From Ascidia mentula (taxonomy: Eukaryota > Chordata > Ascidiacea > Phlebobranchia > Ascidiidae): DNA of 64,000 nt. This document shows, one piece after another, positions 50,190 to 61,392 of this stretch. Location of the stretch: NCBI GenBank assembly GCA_947561715.1, contig OX387203.1:10602001-10666000 (forward strand), given 5' to 3'. Position numbers and translations under genes: made by a program. The notes under the pieces are model-generated. The model was given only the letters and a program-made list of their open reading frames with translations. It was not told the origin of the DNA and ran no database searches. Positions within the stretch are counted from its first letter, which is position 1, and each line of letters starts with the position of its first letter.

Positions 50190-51296
50190 TTACGTGGTAA
50201 CTTCAACGTTGATTCGGTAAACTTGGTTTGCCCAAGACCCACCCTTTCCAGAAGCAGGGCAGGCGTGACTCTCATCATGTTTCTTGTACGTCTTTACTGC
50301 GTCACGTGATCCGACGCACCAACCACCGTCCTGCAACGCAATGATGTTGTATCCACGGGCGTAGGCGGCTTGCACACATTTGGCGATCGCCTCATTACGG
50401 CTTCGGTAAGGCCCGTCGAGAACTCGCTCCAACCCTTCAAGCGTCGGGATGGCGTAATTTGCAGTGTCCCGCCAACAACCCAAATCGGTAAGCGACACTA
50501 ATGTACAAAATAACACCGTAAATTTAACTGATAAGTGACACAAAGGTGCATTTTATGGAAACCGTGCAAAAAATATCGAAAAAAGATATACCTCGTGATA
50601 TGGTGGCGATTTCGTAAACTTGGTTACCCCAACCTCCACCTTCTCCGTCAATTGCGCAAGATGTGCTTTTTCCGTATTTTCTGTATGTGTTTCTTGCTGT
50701 GGCAGAACTTGCGCACCAACCTCCGTCCTACAAATTGCAATGTGTTTACCAACCAACAAAAACTGTGATCCAAAATAGGATTAGAATATGCAATAAACGT
50801 TTTGTAGTAAAACTAGCATGCGACAAACTCTGTATTTTAGTGATTTTGTCAGTTTTCCCAGTTTTGGAAAATTTTTATTCATAAATTATTGTTGTTAAGA
50901 ATTATACCTGGACAGCAAATACGTCGTCACCATTGTTGTGAGCGACTCTGGCACATTTGGCGATCGCATTCACTCTTGCTTTGTAATTTGCTCCATCAAG
51001 AATAGGATTTCCTTCTCTTGTGGGGATTGCCCTGTTTTCAGAGTCCGCCCAACATCCGAGATTGTTAAGAGTAACTGAAAGAGAAAAGATCTTTGTTTAA
51101 TGGAAATCTTGCCAAATATGACTTTCACAAATTGTTGTTTTGCATGGGTATTTCCTCCTAGCTCTTTTACTTCAAGATTTTAAATTATAAATACGAAAAT
51201 AGTTCTATTATGAAAGTTGATCTAACAAGGATAATACTTGACTGCATGAGTTGTTACGACAAAGATGCACAAAAGGGCGAAAATCATCGAATTCAT
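50190..51296 (-). CDS. Secreted protein with two tandem GCW/QDGGWC cysteine-rich domains, 226 aa
   Basis: Exons 5' to 3': 51227-51296 (signal peptide, MNSMIFALLCIFVVTTHA), 50908-51074 and 50592-50727 (domain 1), 50190-50497 (domain 2, stop TAA); all phases agree, 226 aa. Each domain has the pattern LGCW.D..N.AIPT.EG, then AIAKC..A, QDGGWC..S, a spaced Cys, and W.NQVY.I. Domain 1 is split by an intron right before DGGWC; domain 2 is uninterrupted. I recognise this as a module seen in secreted invertebrate proteins, somewhat like WSC-type lectin modules, but I do not know its function. The 5' UTR is spliced: an exon ending at about 51383 (GTATGT donor) joins directly to the start codon. Confidence 0.75.
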
Positions 51297-51471
51297 CTAA
51301 AAAATCAAACTTGATTTCATTACGATTTTTAAATATGACAATGTTGATCAAAAATTGACAAATCTAATTCTAGACATACCTTTGATTTGTTTGGTGTTGA
51401 AAAAGTGTTCGTGTGATACAGTATATATCCGTTGAACAAGATGGTAATGATTTGCAGACGAGCCCACGCTC

Positions 51472-51480
51472 CTTTTATAA
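51472..51480 (-). promoter_or_regulatory. TATA box of the two-domain secreted gene
   Basis: Minus-strand TTATAAAAGG lies about 90 bases upstream of the 5' UTR splice donor at about 51383, a fitting place for a promoter of the gene at 50190-51296. Confidence 0.55.
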
Positions 51481-51982
51481 GGCGACCAAGCACTTCTGCC
51501 AACAGTTCGTCAGAGTTGAACTAAAAAGTTAACACTTAGTTGACTATGACGTCACGACTTCGTTGGTCCGCAATTGCGATTTTCGTGTTTCTGCTGACCA
51601 TGGAGTAAACAACATTATTGGATTAATGCTTAATGACAAGCAAGTAATGTGTTGGCAGTTTTCAATCGTCACATGTCTTTGCGATTTTATTGTCCAAGAT
51701 ATGATTTACAATAGGTAACATTTTGATTTCAGAATGTGTCAAGGCAGAAAAAATGTGAATGTAGAAATAAAATTTTACAGCAACTAAAGCAGCAAACACT
51801 CGTTTATCAAGTCACAGAAACTGGAATAGATCTGCGGTTACATTTTAAGAAACGAATTGCTTTAAATTTCTGGAAATTCTGATTGGCTGCGACAATCCAT
51901 GCCTACAATCCAATGAGCATTAGGTTTGCATGCTTGGCAGCCCAGGCATTGCAGCCTACCTGGTTCAGCCATTTTTTCCTGA

Positions 51983-52110
51983 CAAGTCGGAGCAAGATTT
52001 GTAAACCAAGCTCCCGGTGAGGTTTGAACTCACGACCCTGGGCTAACCAGGTCCAACGATACGATAGCTGTGATCGCCAACCTGCGCAGTGGGCGATCCT
52101 GCCAATCATG
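51983..52110 (-). mobile_element. tRNA-derived SINE, copy 1
   Basis: On the minus strand the stretch GACCTGGTTAGCCCAGGGTC followed by GTGAGTTCAAACCTCACC (B-box-like) and a tail CAAATCTTGCTCCGACTTGT matches the plus-strand copy at 52241-52339. The tRNA-like head is degenerate in its D-arm. Confidence 0.65.
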
Positions 52111-52240
52111 CCATTGCATGAAATATTACTGCGTTATCTGATACGGTGGTAGAGATCCCCTACCTATATGTAAAGGTTGCCTGGCAAGTTGTGAGCTTGT
52201 GCACCAGTGTACCTTGGCCACAATATACCTCGTGAAACCA

Positions 52241-52339
52241 GCTGTAGCTCAGTTGATAGAGCGTTGGGCCTGGTTAGCCCAGGGTCGTGAGTTCAAACTT
52301 CACCGGAGCTTGATTTTTCAAATCTTGCTCCGACTTATG
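52241..52339 (+). mobile_element. tRNA-derived SINE, copy 2
   Basis: Begins GCTGTAGCTCAGTTGATAGA (A box), has an anticodon-like stem-loop TGGGC-CTGGTTA-GCCCA and a B-box-like GAGTTCAAACTTC, then the same CAAATCTTGCTCCGACTT tail as 51983-52110. The acceptor ends do not pair, so it is not a working tRNA gene. Confidence 0.65.
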
Positions 52340-52995
52340 AATGAATGTTGATATATATATTGTACCAGATGTAATGAATGCAAGACTTTATACATCCGAC
52401 AAACGAAGAAACTTATTGAGTTCAGTAGACATACATTCCCCTTGCCAATTTAAAGAAAGTTGGGTATGGTTTGAAAGGTATTATAACAAACCATAAAAAA
52501 CATAAAATTTTGATGGTGTAGGTATAGTTGGGGCCGCGTAGTTGTGAAAAGAAGAAAAATGCAATTTTTAATGACGTTGATGATTAATATTGGGTCTATA
52601 AACATACATTCTCCTCTCCAATTTGAGCAAGTTGTAATTTTATGTAGAACTTGTAACAATGCTATGCGGTACATGTAATTCTATGCACCCAGTGTAAAAA
52701 TCATCAAAATCCATTAGGACACAGCAAAGTTGCGTGCGTTTAAAGTTTAAGCGACCATTTGGTCGATCCTGGCAAAAAACAATTCTCTTGTTTTTTCATG
52801 GATGAACAAAAGCTATTAAAATGATTGAAAATGTCAATCTGTGCATCTTGCGAAAAAATTATCAAAATCCCACGAGTAACGACAGAGTTATGTGCGTTTG
52901 AAATTTAGTCGACTACAGCGTCTCTTTTTTTTATGTTACACAATTTCAATCTTAGCCTTTTTATATGTAACTTATAATGTGTGCTGTTGATAGTC

Positions 52996-55900
52996 ATGTT
53001 GAAAAATTTGGGGATCATTTTGTTTGTTTACTCAAGTGTTATTTGGTATGGATCTGCAAGCATTAACTTTTATCTTGCAGAGGATGAAGTTTACAAATTA
53101 TTTGGTAAGGCGCATTGCATTTTTATGTCAACAAGTTAGCAATAACTCTTCAAAATAATCTACCATCTCTTCAGGCATTCAAGATGCTCAACTTTTTTAC
53201 ATCAATGATGGAAATATAAATAAAAATGCTGCGAAGTTTGTTGCACATGTTCAGCCAGAACACCAAAACCTTACATTTTATTGGCATACAACTGCTCCAG
53301 AGAAGGATTTGGTCGTATATGATATAACATGGAAGGAGGAAAATGTGCAGTAGTTTGTATTCTGATTGGAAATAATGACTTGTGCAGAGTGTTTTGCAAA
53401 AACAATTAGCTAATGCATTACATATATACAAAAAAACGCCAGTTTCTCCATGCAATGAACATTTTCTAAAACAATCCCCCTCACAAATTACAAACTTTCA
53501 AATCTGGATATTTAAGAGGTTGTTGTCATGGCATTAATTTACATGTTTACAGAAATATTTGGATGAAGATTATTGTTCAAATGAAGATGTGTGCGAAATA
53601 ATTAAAGAGCCTAAGGTATATATATATATATCCCAATACAACCTTGGAAGGATCTTACATTTTTTCAGATTATTTGACATGCTTATAATATGATCCTATA
53701 TTTGGCATTTCAGTTGACTATTCCAATCAGTGGCCAAGTTCCATCAAGCAATAAACCCTTTTCCCTTACTTTGTCCTGCACTGGTGAATTTAATGGCAAT
53801 GTTACTGTGATAACCAGCATAAAGTTTCAAAAAAATAACGATGGTTCCCCCCGTGTTTTGAACTTGGAAATTTTCCGTTTAAAAAAGTGCCAAAAGGGTA
53901 AGAGTAAACTTAGTTGCTGCTGATTGTGAATATGATAACATGTAAACACATGAAAATTGTCTCCTTTTTAGATTTGAACAGATTTTTGTATTCACCACCA
54001 CCTCCAACAACAACAACACAAGTTAACACTGAAAAGTCACTGACAGGTAGGATGTATGTTTTTATGATAAGGGTACAACAGTGGCAATGAATGTTATTGT
54101 ACAACATTAATACAATCATTTTTAAATGTTTTAGATGCAACTTTTCGATCCCCATCAGATAAAAGCACCTATGTGTTTTATATTTCTATATCTGTCTTCT
54201 CCTTTTTGATTGTGTTAATTGTAGTAGGATGTGGCTTGTGGCACTGTCACACAAGCAAACTCAATGCTGAAGTCAGGTTTGTTAGAAATGTATTCAAAAT
54301 ATCTCCATATTTTGACCCATAACATTGTAGCAATTGTCAGACCATATAAATTTGTAATTTTTTTAACCCTGATATACATAAAAAAAAACAATGCTTACCA
54401 AACTAGAATTATATACATTTCTGTGGTGAATGGATGTTTAGTGCCTGCGTTTAATTTTAGGAACAAAAATGCTCGGTCATTACAAGTTCACTCCCCCCAG
54501 TTGGCACAATTTCTTCGACCTGATCTGCCCAACAATGCCCACGCACCTCACGGTATTTGAACATACTGACTGTCTCGTGGAAATCATTGATATCAATATT
54601 TATTTCCAGCTCCTACAGGAATAATGCACTTCACACCATTCATTAATGATCTGGGCACCGATATCAGTGAAATAAGAAACAAACTTTCTGACATTGCAAT
54701 TCCCAGGTAGGTTGTCTTACTGATGGATAAAAATATTTAAATAAGGTAAAGCTTTTTCCTAGATTCAGATTTTGCAACTGATATAATGCATGAGATTAAG
54801 AAATATTGTATGTATGTGTGCATGTATGCAGGGGCGTATCCAGGAATTTTTAAAGAGGGGGGTCCAAATTTTTTAGGGAATTCCCCGATTTTCAGGTATA
54901 AACTAAGGTTAATTGTGGGCGAGAATCGCAAAATACGAACGCCGGTGTTCGCGCTAATCGTCACATAAACGATGGCTTTCTGCCTTGCGCAAGTGTGACG
55001 TTATGGAACACTCGATGCAAGTTACTGCTTTCAAAGTTTCACAACTAAACTAATTGATTTTCACGCAAGTAAACCGCTTGTCATTACAACGTGGCCACTG
55101 AAAAACGACGTTTCGTCCGTAAACTGACGAAAAATGACACTTGTTTCGTAACAATGCAACATGTTTGGTAACAATGCCAAGTGTTCGGTAACGATGCTCC
55201 CTGTTTGGAAACAATGGCGAATGCAAGCACGATGCGATTTTTAGGTCAACGTCAAAGAAAATTTCTGGTTTTCACGCGGATTTTGACAAAAAAATACAGT
55301 GGCGTTTGTTTAGTTATCAAAAAAGACCAAAATATTTCACAAAAGGGGGGGGTCCGGACCCCTCGGAACCCCCCCCTGGATACGCCCATGCATGTATGTA
55401 TTAGGAATATAGGAAGTCATGTGGGTTTTCCAAGTTTATTGTTCAATTTATAAACGTTTGTAAGGATTAATTTAAAAACAACATTGTTAGTGTTTTCTAA
55501 GTTAAGGTTTTCTCTTTGTAATAAATAGGTCAGAAGTGGAGTTTGGCGATCTGGTATTAAAGGGGACTTTTGCAAGAATTTACAAAGGCTATTTACAAGA
55601 TGGAACCCAGGTCATGATTAAAACTGTATCAGGTACAATGTTATTCTTAGTAAATATATTTGTTTTGGGAAACCAATTTTAAAATTATTACGTTGTTGTG
55701 TACAGAGGCTGCCACTGAGAAACAGCAACGTTTGCTGTTGTTGGAAGGTTCTATGTTAAAGGGTTTACATCACAAATATTTATTATCTGTAAAATGGGTG
55801 GTTATTAGTGATGCTCAATTGCCACCAATAATGTTGTTTCCATTTGGTTATGGTATGTACCCACTTCCTTGGTTCATTTTTATTGTATATATATTATACT

Positions 55901-58877
55901 ATATTGTGTTGGTCCAAATGCTTCCCTGCATGCAGACATGGCTTGATTTGTTGCATCCTACTGTTCACATCAGATTATTCATATAATATTTTTTTTTAAA
56001 TGCAGTTTGAAATTTTTATCCATGTAACTCATTGGTACTTGGTCAGTTTTTGCAGACTCCCATTGATCAAAACTTTTTTTGGTTCATTCAAATAAGCGAT
56101 AATTCTCAAAAACTCTTTGTTACATGATTATGGTCATAAACAAAGAACTGGTTTTGTTAGTTTAAACTGTGACGAGCAAATCGTCACTTTTGTTTAAAAT
56201 TATCCAACTGACTGCACATAGCATAGTTGATATAGAATTGAAATAAGAATATAGGTTATGTCGGTTAGCAGAGTTTCACCTGAGAGCGAAGTTTATCTTA
56301 TAAAGACCAGAATAACTATTTTAGGTGGAAACTTAAAACATTACTTGCAAAGAGTGAAAGTAACTGATGTACCTGGTTGTTATTATCCCTCTGTCCACAC
56401 AAACTTTGAGCAAGCTTCAACCCAGGATCTTGTTGAGATGGCAATACAGGTTAGTGTTTTCAATGTGATAAAGAATGTATCATTAACTGGCGAACCTTCC
56501 ATATCGAGTAAATTAACATTCAAATTATGTTAACGAAATACTCTACACTTAAATTTATCCCTAAAACACATTTTTGTGTAATTTGTGAGAACATAAATGC
56601 TCGGCCCATATTGCAAAAACACTTTCATTTTTTAAATGTATTTCAACAACAATTCATGTCATTTTATTGAAATGATGATGGCAAAAGTTGTTGCCGAAAT
56701 GTCTTAAATAAACAAAACATGTCTACATTTTGTAAGTATAAAAAAGTGTATCCCGATCCCTAACACCTTTACCATCCAATTGTAAATTTTAAAATAATAG
56801 AAAAATAGGCTACACTTTAAAATTTGGCTCCAGAAAAAATAAAAAAAGATCAAATGCTCAAATTAAGCTTGCAATGATTGTTTTATTTTTATAAACCCAA
56901 CAGTAAAAGAAAATTAACAAGAAGTTTTTCTTGCAGATTGCTTGTGGTATGACACATTTGTCCAAACGTGGAGTCGTGCACAAAGATTTGGCCACAAGAA
57001 ACTGTGTGTAAGGTTTAAGGAGTTGATTTGTTCAAATTTTTGTCACTTAAAAAACTCTTTCAGTATAAAGTATGGTGTGACATCAAATGAACACATTTTA
57101 TGAATATAAATTTCTTCGATATATTCAGTATTTTAATGATTCACATATAATGGGATTCTTGTTTTCACGCTTCAGGGATTTTCAGCAACATCTAAGATAA
57201 TGATTTTTTTATTTTTTTAGCATCGACAGTGACTTAAAAATCAAAATAACTGACAACGCATTATCGAGAGACACGTTTCCTGGTGATTACTGTTGCCTTG
57301 GTGACAACGAAAACCGACCGGTGCGGTGGCTGGCTCTGGAAAGTCTTGTACATGAAGTTTATTCGTCTGCGAGTGACGTAGTAAGTTTTCCCGTCAGTAC
57401 TGGAATGTATTTTTTGGTAAAAAGTCATTATTGCTTGATGCATGTTTTGTTTAAATTTGTTGTATTGGTTATTTTTTTTTGTCGAAACCGTTTCAACCGA
57501 TTTGCCAAGTGAAATATTATCCGTTATTCGTCGACCCCGTTCGCCTAAAATGCCGTCAACCATGATAAAATGGTCGCAGTTGTGTTATCGCGAATACGCG
57601 GATTCTCCCATAAGGCGAGTAAAAGTTTTTGACTGAAAAATCGCCACACACATTAGAAAACGATCAAGCGTGCGTTATTTTAACAAAAAATTATGAAAAC
57701 CCCATAACTTGCAAATCATTATCTTTCAAGTTAGGGATCATGACACCTTTGGACCCTTCCTGAGCTACGCCAATGTATCCAGGGCCACTGGAATAAGAAA
57801 AACGTGTTGATGTACCAATAAAAATAAACCAATGATTTTCAGGCAATCATTACAAATATTAAGCCAACAATCATTTTTTTCAGTGGTCTTTTGGAGTGTT
57901 GCTATGGGAACTTCAGTCGCTCGCAGCAACTCCATATTTGGACATTGATGACTTTGAGATGGCCGATTATTTGCAAGACGGTTACCGACTTGTTCAACCA
58001 ATTAACTGCCCAGATCCTTTGTAAGCCTCGTTCAATTATATCCTCCAGTAATATAGTTGTGTTCCGAGTTTAATACCGTGAATGAGGAATTACGAAACCT
58101 AAAATAAATTGACCACTATTTCTTGGGTGCCTCTAAAATGCCATTGCAGGCATTGCAGGCATTGAGTCTAGGCATCGTATAAGCTGTCAATGCCTAGACT
58201 CAATGCCTACGATGCCTACAATCGGTTTTTGGAGGGACTGTATTTCTTGGCAGTTACAACGCTTGTCCTCTTTCATTGATTTTTTTTATTTGTTTTAAAT
58301 TTTTGAAATTGTTATTATTTCTCTATAATTAGTTGTATAACGTAGGGATGTGTTAGACTAAATCCGAATATTGACTCCGAATCCTACATTCGTGGTGCTT
58401 TCCTTAGTTTAAACATACGATTATTAGAAAAGCCGTATTGTCGTTGGGATTTGCACACGGCAAATTTAACTGATAAATAACGACATCAGAATAGAATTAT
58501 GTTACTGCATCGAAAATATATAATGTGATTTTTTACGACCAATATGTATATTTTATGACGTCGATATGTATTTGGATTCGGTAGAATATTGGGTGCAGGT
58601 ATTCGGATTCGGACGAACCCGAATCTTTTTGTGTTTTGCCACATCCCCAGTGTACCGTAATAGTTTTTTTTTTAATTTAATGTTGGTTTCAATTAAATGC
58701 AAGCAAAAGCTTGGCAACCGTTCGTTTGTCCATTTTGTAAACGGCCATTTTGATTGCATTTTTAGATACGATATTATGGCAAGATGTTGGCACTACTCAC
58801 CAGACCAACGACCGTCGTTTTCGATCTTACTACAATTTCTCAACGAGTTTAACGCTGAGCTCGGGGATTATGTTTAA
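52996..58877 (+). CDS. RYK: RYK: Wnt-binding receptor with WIF domain and tyrosine pseudokinase, ~595 aa
   Basis: Fifteen exons with consistent phases: 52996-53104, 53175-53344, 53553-53615, 53714-53897, 53972-54046, 54135-54276, 54461-54552, 54610-54706, 55529-55632, 55706-55852, 56325-56449, 56937-57007, 57221-57380, 57884-58020, 58766-58877. A signal peptide (MLKNLGIILFVYSSVIW) is followed by a WIF domain (to about residue 190), a membrane helix (about 213-236, SVFSFLIVLIVVGCG) and a kinase-like domain (about 311-595). The catalytic loop is HKDLATRN (His451 to Asn458) and the usual DFG is DNA (Asp471-Asn472-Ala473), both RYK hallmarks; the glycine loop is degenerate (KGTFARIYKG). Length is close to the vertebrate protein (about 600 aa). 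RYK acts as a Wnt co-receptor in axon guidance and planar polarity. One donor (AAT|GTGCAG, 53344) is atypical. Confidence 0.93.
54829..55390. mobile_element. CAGGGGCGTATCC MITE, copy 2 (RYK intron)
   Basis: 562 bp, same ends as 47439-47979, perfect 8-bp duplication catgtatg. It lies in the RYK intron between exons 54610-54706 and 55529-55632. Confidence 0.88.
58157..58208. repeat. Perfect 19-bp hairpin in RYK intron 14
   Basis: Arms 58157-58175 (aggcattgagtctaggcat) and 58190-58208 are exact inverted repeats with a 14-base loop. They are flanked by further short 'gcattgcag' and 'cctacgatgcctac' repeats. Possible small fold-back element. Confidence 0.75.
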
Positions 58878-60120
58878 CTATTTACATTTTTCTACTTTGG
58901 TGCCTTTTTATAACGATTTTAACTTTCATATATCCGTCAAATTCTATCGACTGGGTATGCAAGTTTTTATACGAGATGTTTTAACCAGTCTTTGTGTTTG
59001 GAGTTTAGTTGCACGTTGGAAAGTGGCGATGTTTGTTGTAATTTTTCACGTAAAACCCGCTTATGTTAGAGACATTGTGTGCAGTTTCCGTCATACTGCC
59101 ACACACAGTTTTTGATCCTTTTTCTTGTATTTACTGACGTTTTCGGAAGCGAACGACAAGTGGGGACACCGATAACGACAAGATCGGAGTTGTTTCTGGC
59201 AAAGGTTGAAGTATTGACAGATTTTTGTGTCATTTTTATGTACAGCACTGGTCATCCCGCTGTTTTGTTTTCCCGGAATTTCGTTTAAAATCTGCCGGTG
59301 CAAAAAATTCAGCTCGATCAAAAATGTTGGCGTTTCTTTTACTTTTTTAAATTTTTTCTTACCTGCTATTTTTGTCACTTGAAATAAATACAACAACAAA
59401 TACATGAACTTGTGTGAAAAGTTTACAATTATTCAAGTAGGCTAAATGTTAAAGCGTCAACAACCTTGCTTAATTCATTCCTACAGTGAATTCCTGTATA
59501 AATTACCAACAAGATTCGAAATGGATTTTACTCAAAAGAAAACAAGCAATAATGGAATTTACCGTGTTGTTGTATGTTTGAAACAACATCCGCTGTAAAA
59601 AAAAGTGACAGTGTCAGGCTGGATTTTTCTGGATGCAAATTAATACACCTATTCCAGGGGAGTATAGTTAAAAATGGCAATTATTTGTATTGCATTTAAC
59701 AATCAGGGTCAAAAAAATGTACCAATGGATCTCTATGTCAGAGAACACAAATTGTAGAACGAAGCCACGCAGGTGCTGATAGGCTATTTGAAATTTCATT
59801 TCTTTATTTTTCTCAGAAACCTTAAATCAAATCATTTGCATTTTACGTATAGCCTAACATGCGAATGCTGAACAATTATAACAAGAAATAAAATGCCATA
59901 GGACACTGAAATAAATGGCGTGGACAAAATACAAAATCGATTCAAGCGCCCATGTGACGGTAATTTCCTTGTGGAGAAGCACGCTCCACTGCAGAATCGC
60001 AGCCATTCACATTGGTAGGTAAGGGTTACATTGAACGTTAGGCGGCCACCCTGTGCTGACCAAAGCAAAACCCTTCAAAACTAAAACAACAAATCGACTC
60101 GGAACATTTCTTTGGATTTA
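58878..60120. other. RYK 3' UTR and spacer
   Basis: A likely RYK polyadenylation signal AATAAA is at 59383-59388. The rest holds short frames on both strands with no domain and no splice support. Confidence 0.5.
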
Positions 60121-60123
60121 TGT

Positions 60124-60539
60124 CAGTGTTTCTCAAACTATTTTTCTGTACCGCCCCCCTAAACACCTTAGTCATTTAACAACGCCTAACGGAACATACA
60201 ACAAACACAAAGAATTTATTTGTTGCTTGTCAATTAATGCGATGGTGGTGATGAGGTTGGTGCAATGACAAAAATTTCTCAACATTAGGTTTCATGTCGG
60301 ACAAAAACAATCGTAAGTCTCCTCAATTGTCTTTATCAAGACGATTTATTTTTCCATCTAAAAGAGTGGTGAATGCGCTGAACGCACGTTCCACCAAGTA
60401 AGAGCTAAGATAATTACGGAAAGGTGCTCGCGTATCACTCGGAATGCGGTCGCATACCACTAGTGGTAAACGTATCACCGGTTGGATTGCCAACGCCCCT
60501 AGGGGGGCGCTGCTGCATGGCGCCCACTTTGGGAACCAC
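60124..60539. mobile_element. hAT transposon remnant with transposase C-terminal fragment
   Basis: Begins CAGTGTTTCTCAAACT and ends near CTTTGGGAACCAC, a decayed pair of hAT ends. Internally it shares 'ataattacggaaaggtgctcg' and 'accactagtggta' with the MITEs in the CUB introns. On the minus strand at 60323-60418 it encodes SSYLVERAFSAFTTLLDGK, which resembles the C-terminal dimerisation segment of hAT transposases. It is likely related to the parent family of the CUB-intron MITEs. Confidence 0.6.
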
Positions 60540-61392
60540 ATCGATGAACATAAATGTTCCGAGGTCAGTCCAATTATGAAGAATCGCACGTTGTCATGTA
60601 GGTTTGCACCCCCCCTAACTTTAAAACTATAACAGATCCGGCGGCAGTAAATTGTTCTTCGGAAGTAGCCTACACAGTGGTTGATAGAAAACAAACGGAA
60701 GATATAAAGAACAAACGCAATATACGACGCGAAAAAAGGAATCCAAAACGACTACAAGCGAAGTAATGATAATAATAATACTAGGAAGATGCCAGCGGAG
60801 TTTTCTTTTAAGTAAAGGACATCAGTTAAGACTTTTTCAAAAAAAAATTTGCAAGTTGTTACACGCCGCACCGCACCGCTTCGTTGCGTTACGCATCAGC
60901 GGGCACCTGTCAACACAGTATTGCGTGTTTTTTTTACCGGTTTCGCGAAACTTGAATATCGCTACAAGCGTTTTGCGTACATGAAAAATGAGATATAACG
61001 TGTTTTGTTTTATTTTTTGATTCACGTTACACACAAATGACGGGGGTCCGTTTTGAGTAAGGCTGGACAATTATGGCGTTAGACTCCGAGTTGTTTGAGC
61101 GTTTGTGCATTTCAGCCATATAAATTAGTTTTAAACACGTGTTTCGTTGTTTGCAAGGCATCAACGTGTTTGTGCGTTTTATGTAGGATGCGACATTCTT
61201 TGGGATTCTTATAAGCTACAGTCTTTGCAATTGGGCCAATGTCAGCTAGTTTTTGTAGTTTATGAATGTCGATTTCGCTTAACATGGTGCACATTAGAAT
61301 TCACTCCAAACCAGGACCAGATTTGGTAGAAATAGATAGCCAGTCCTTTCTAACATTGTGGTATGTTTTTAGTTTTGAAGTAAAACTTTATA
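60540..61392. other. Upstream region of WDR82
   Basis: No coding region seen. The WDR82 promoter should lie here; a relatively GC-rich stretch sits at about 60860-60960. I do not see a TATA box in a convincing place. Confidence 0.45.

Noticed and set aside
52241-52313. tRNA gene (anticodon GGT, Thr-like)
   Set aside because: A- and B-box-like sequences are present but the acceptor ends do not pair, and the same head with the same tail occurs at 51983-52110. It is a tRNA-derived SINE.
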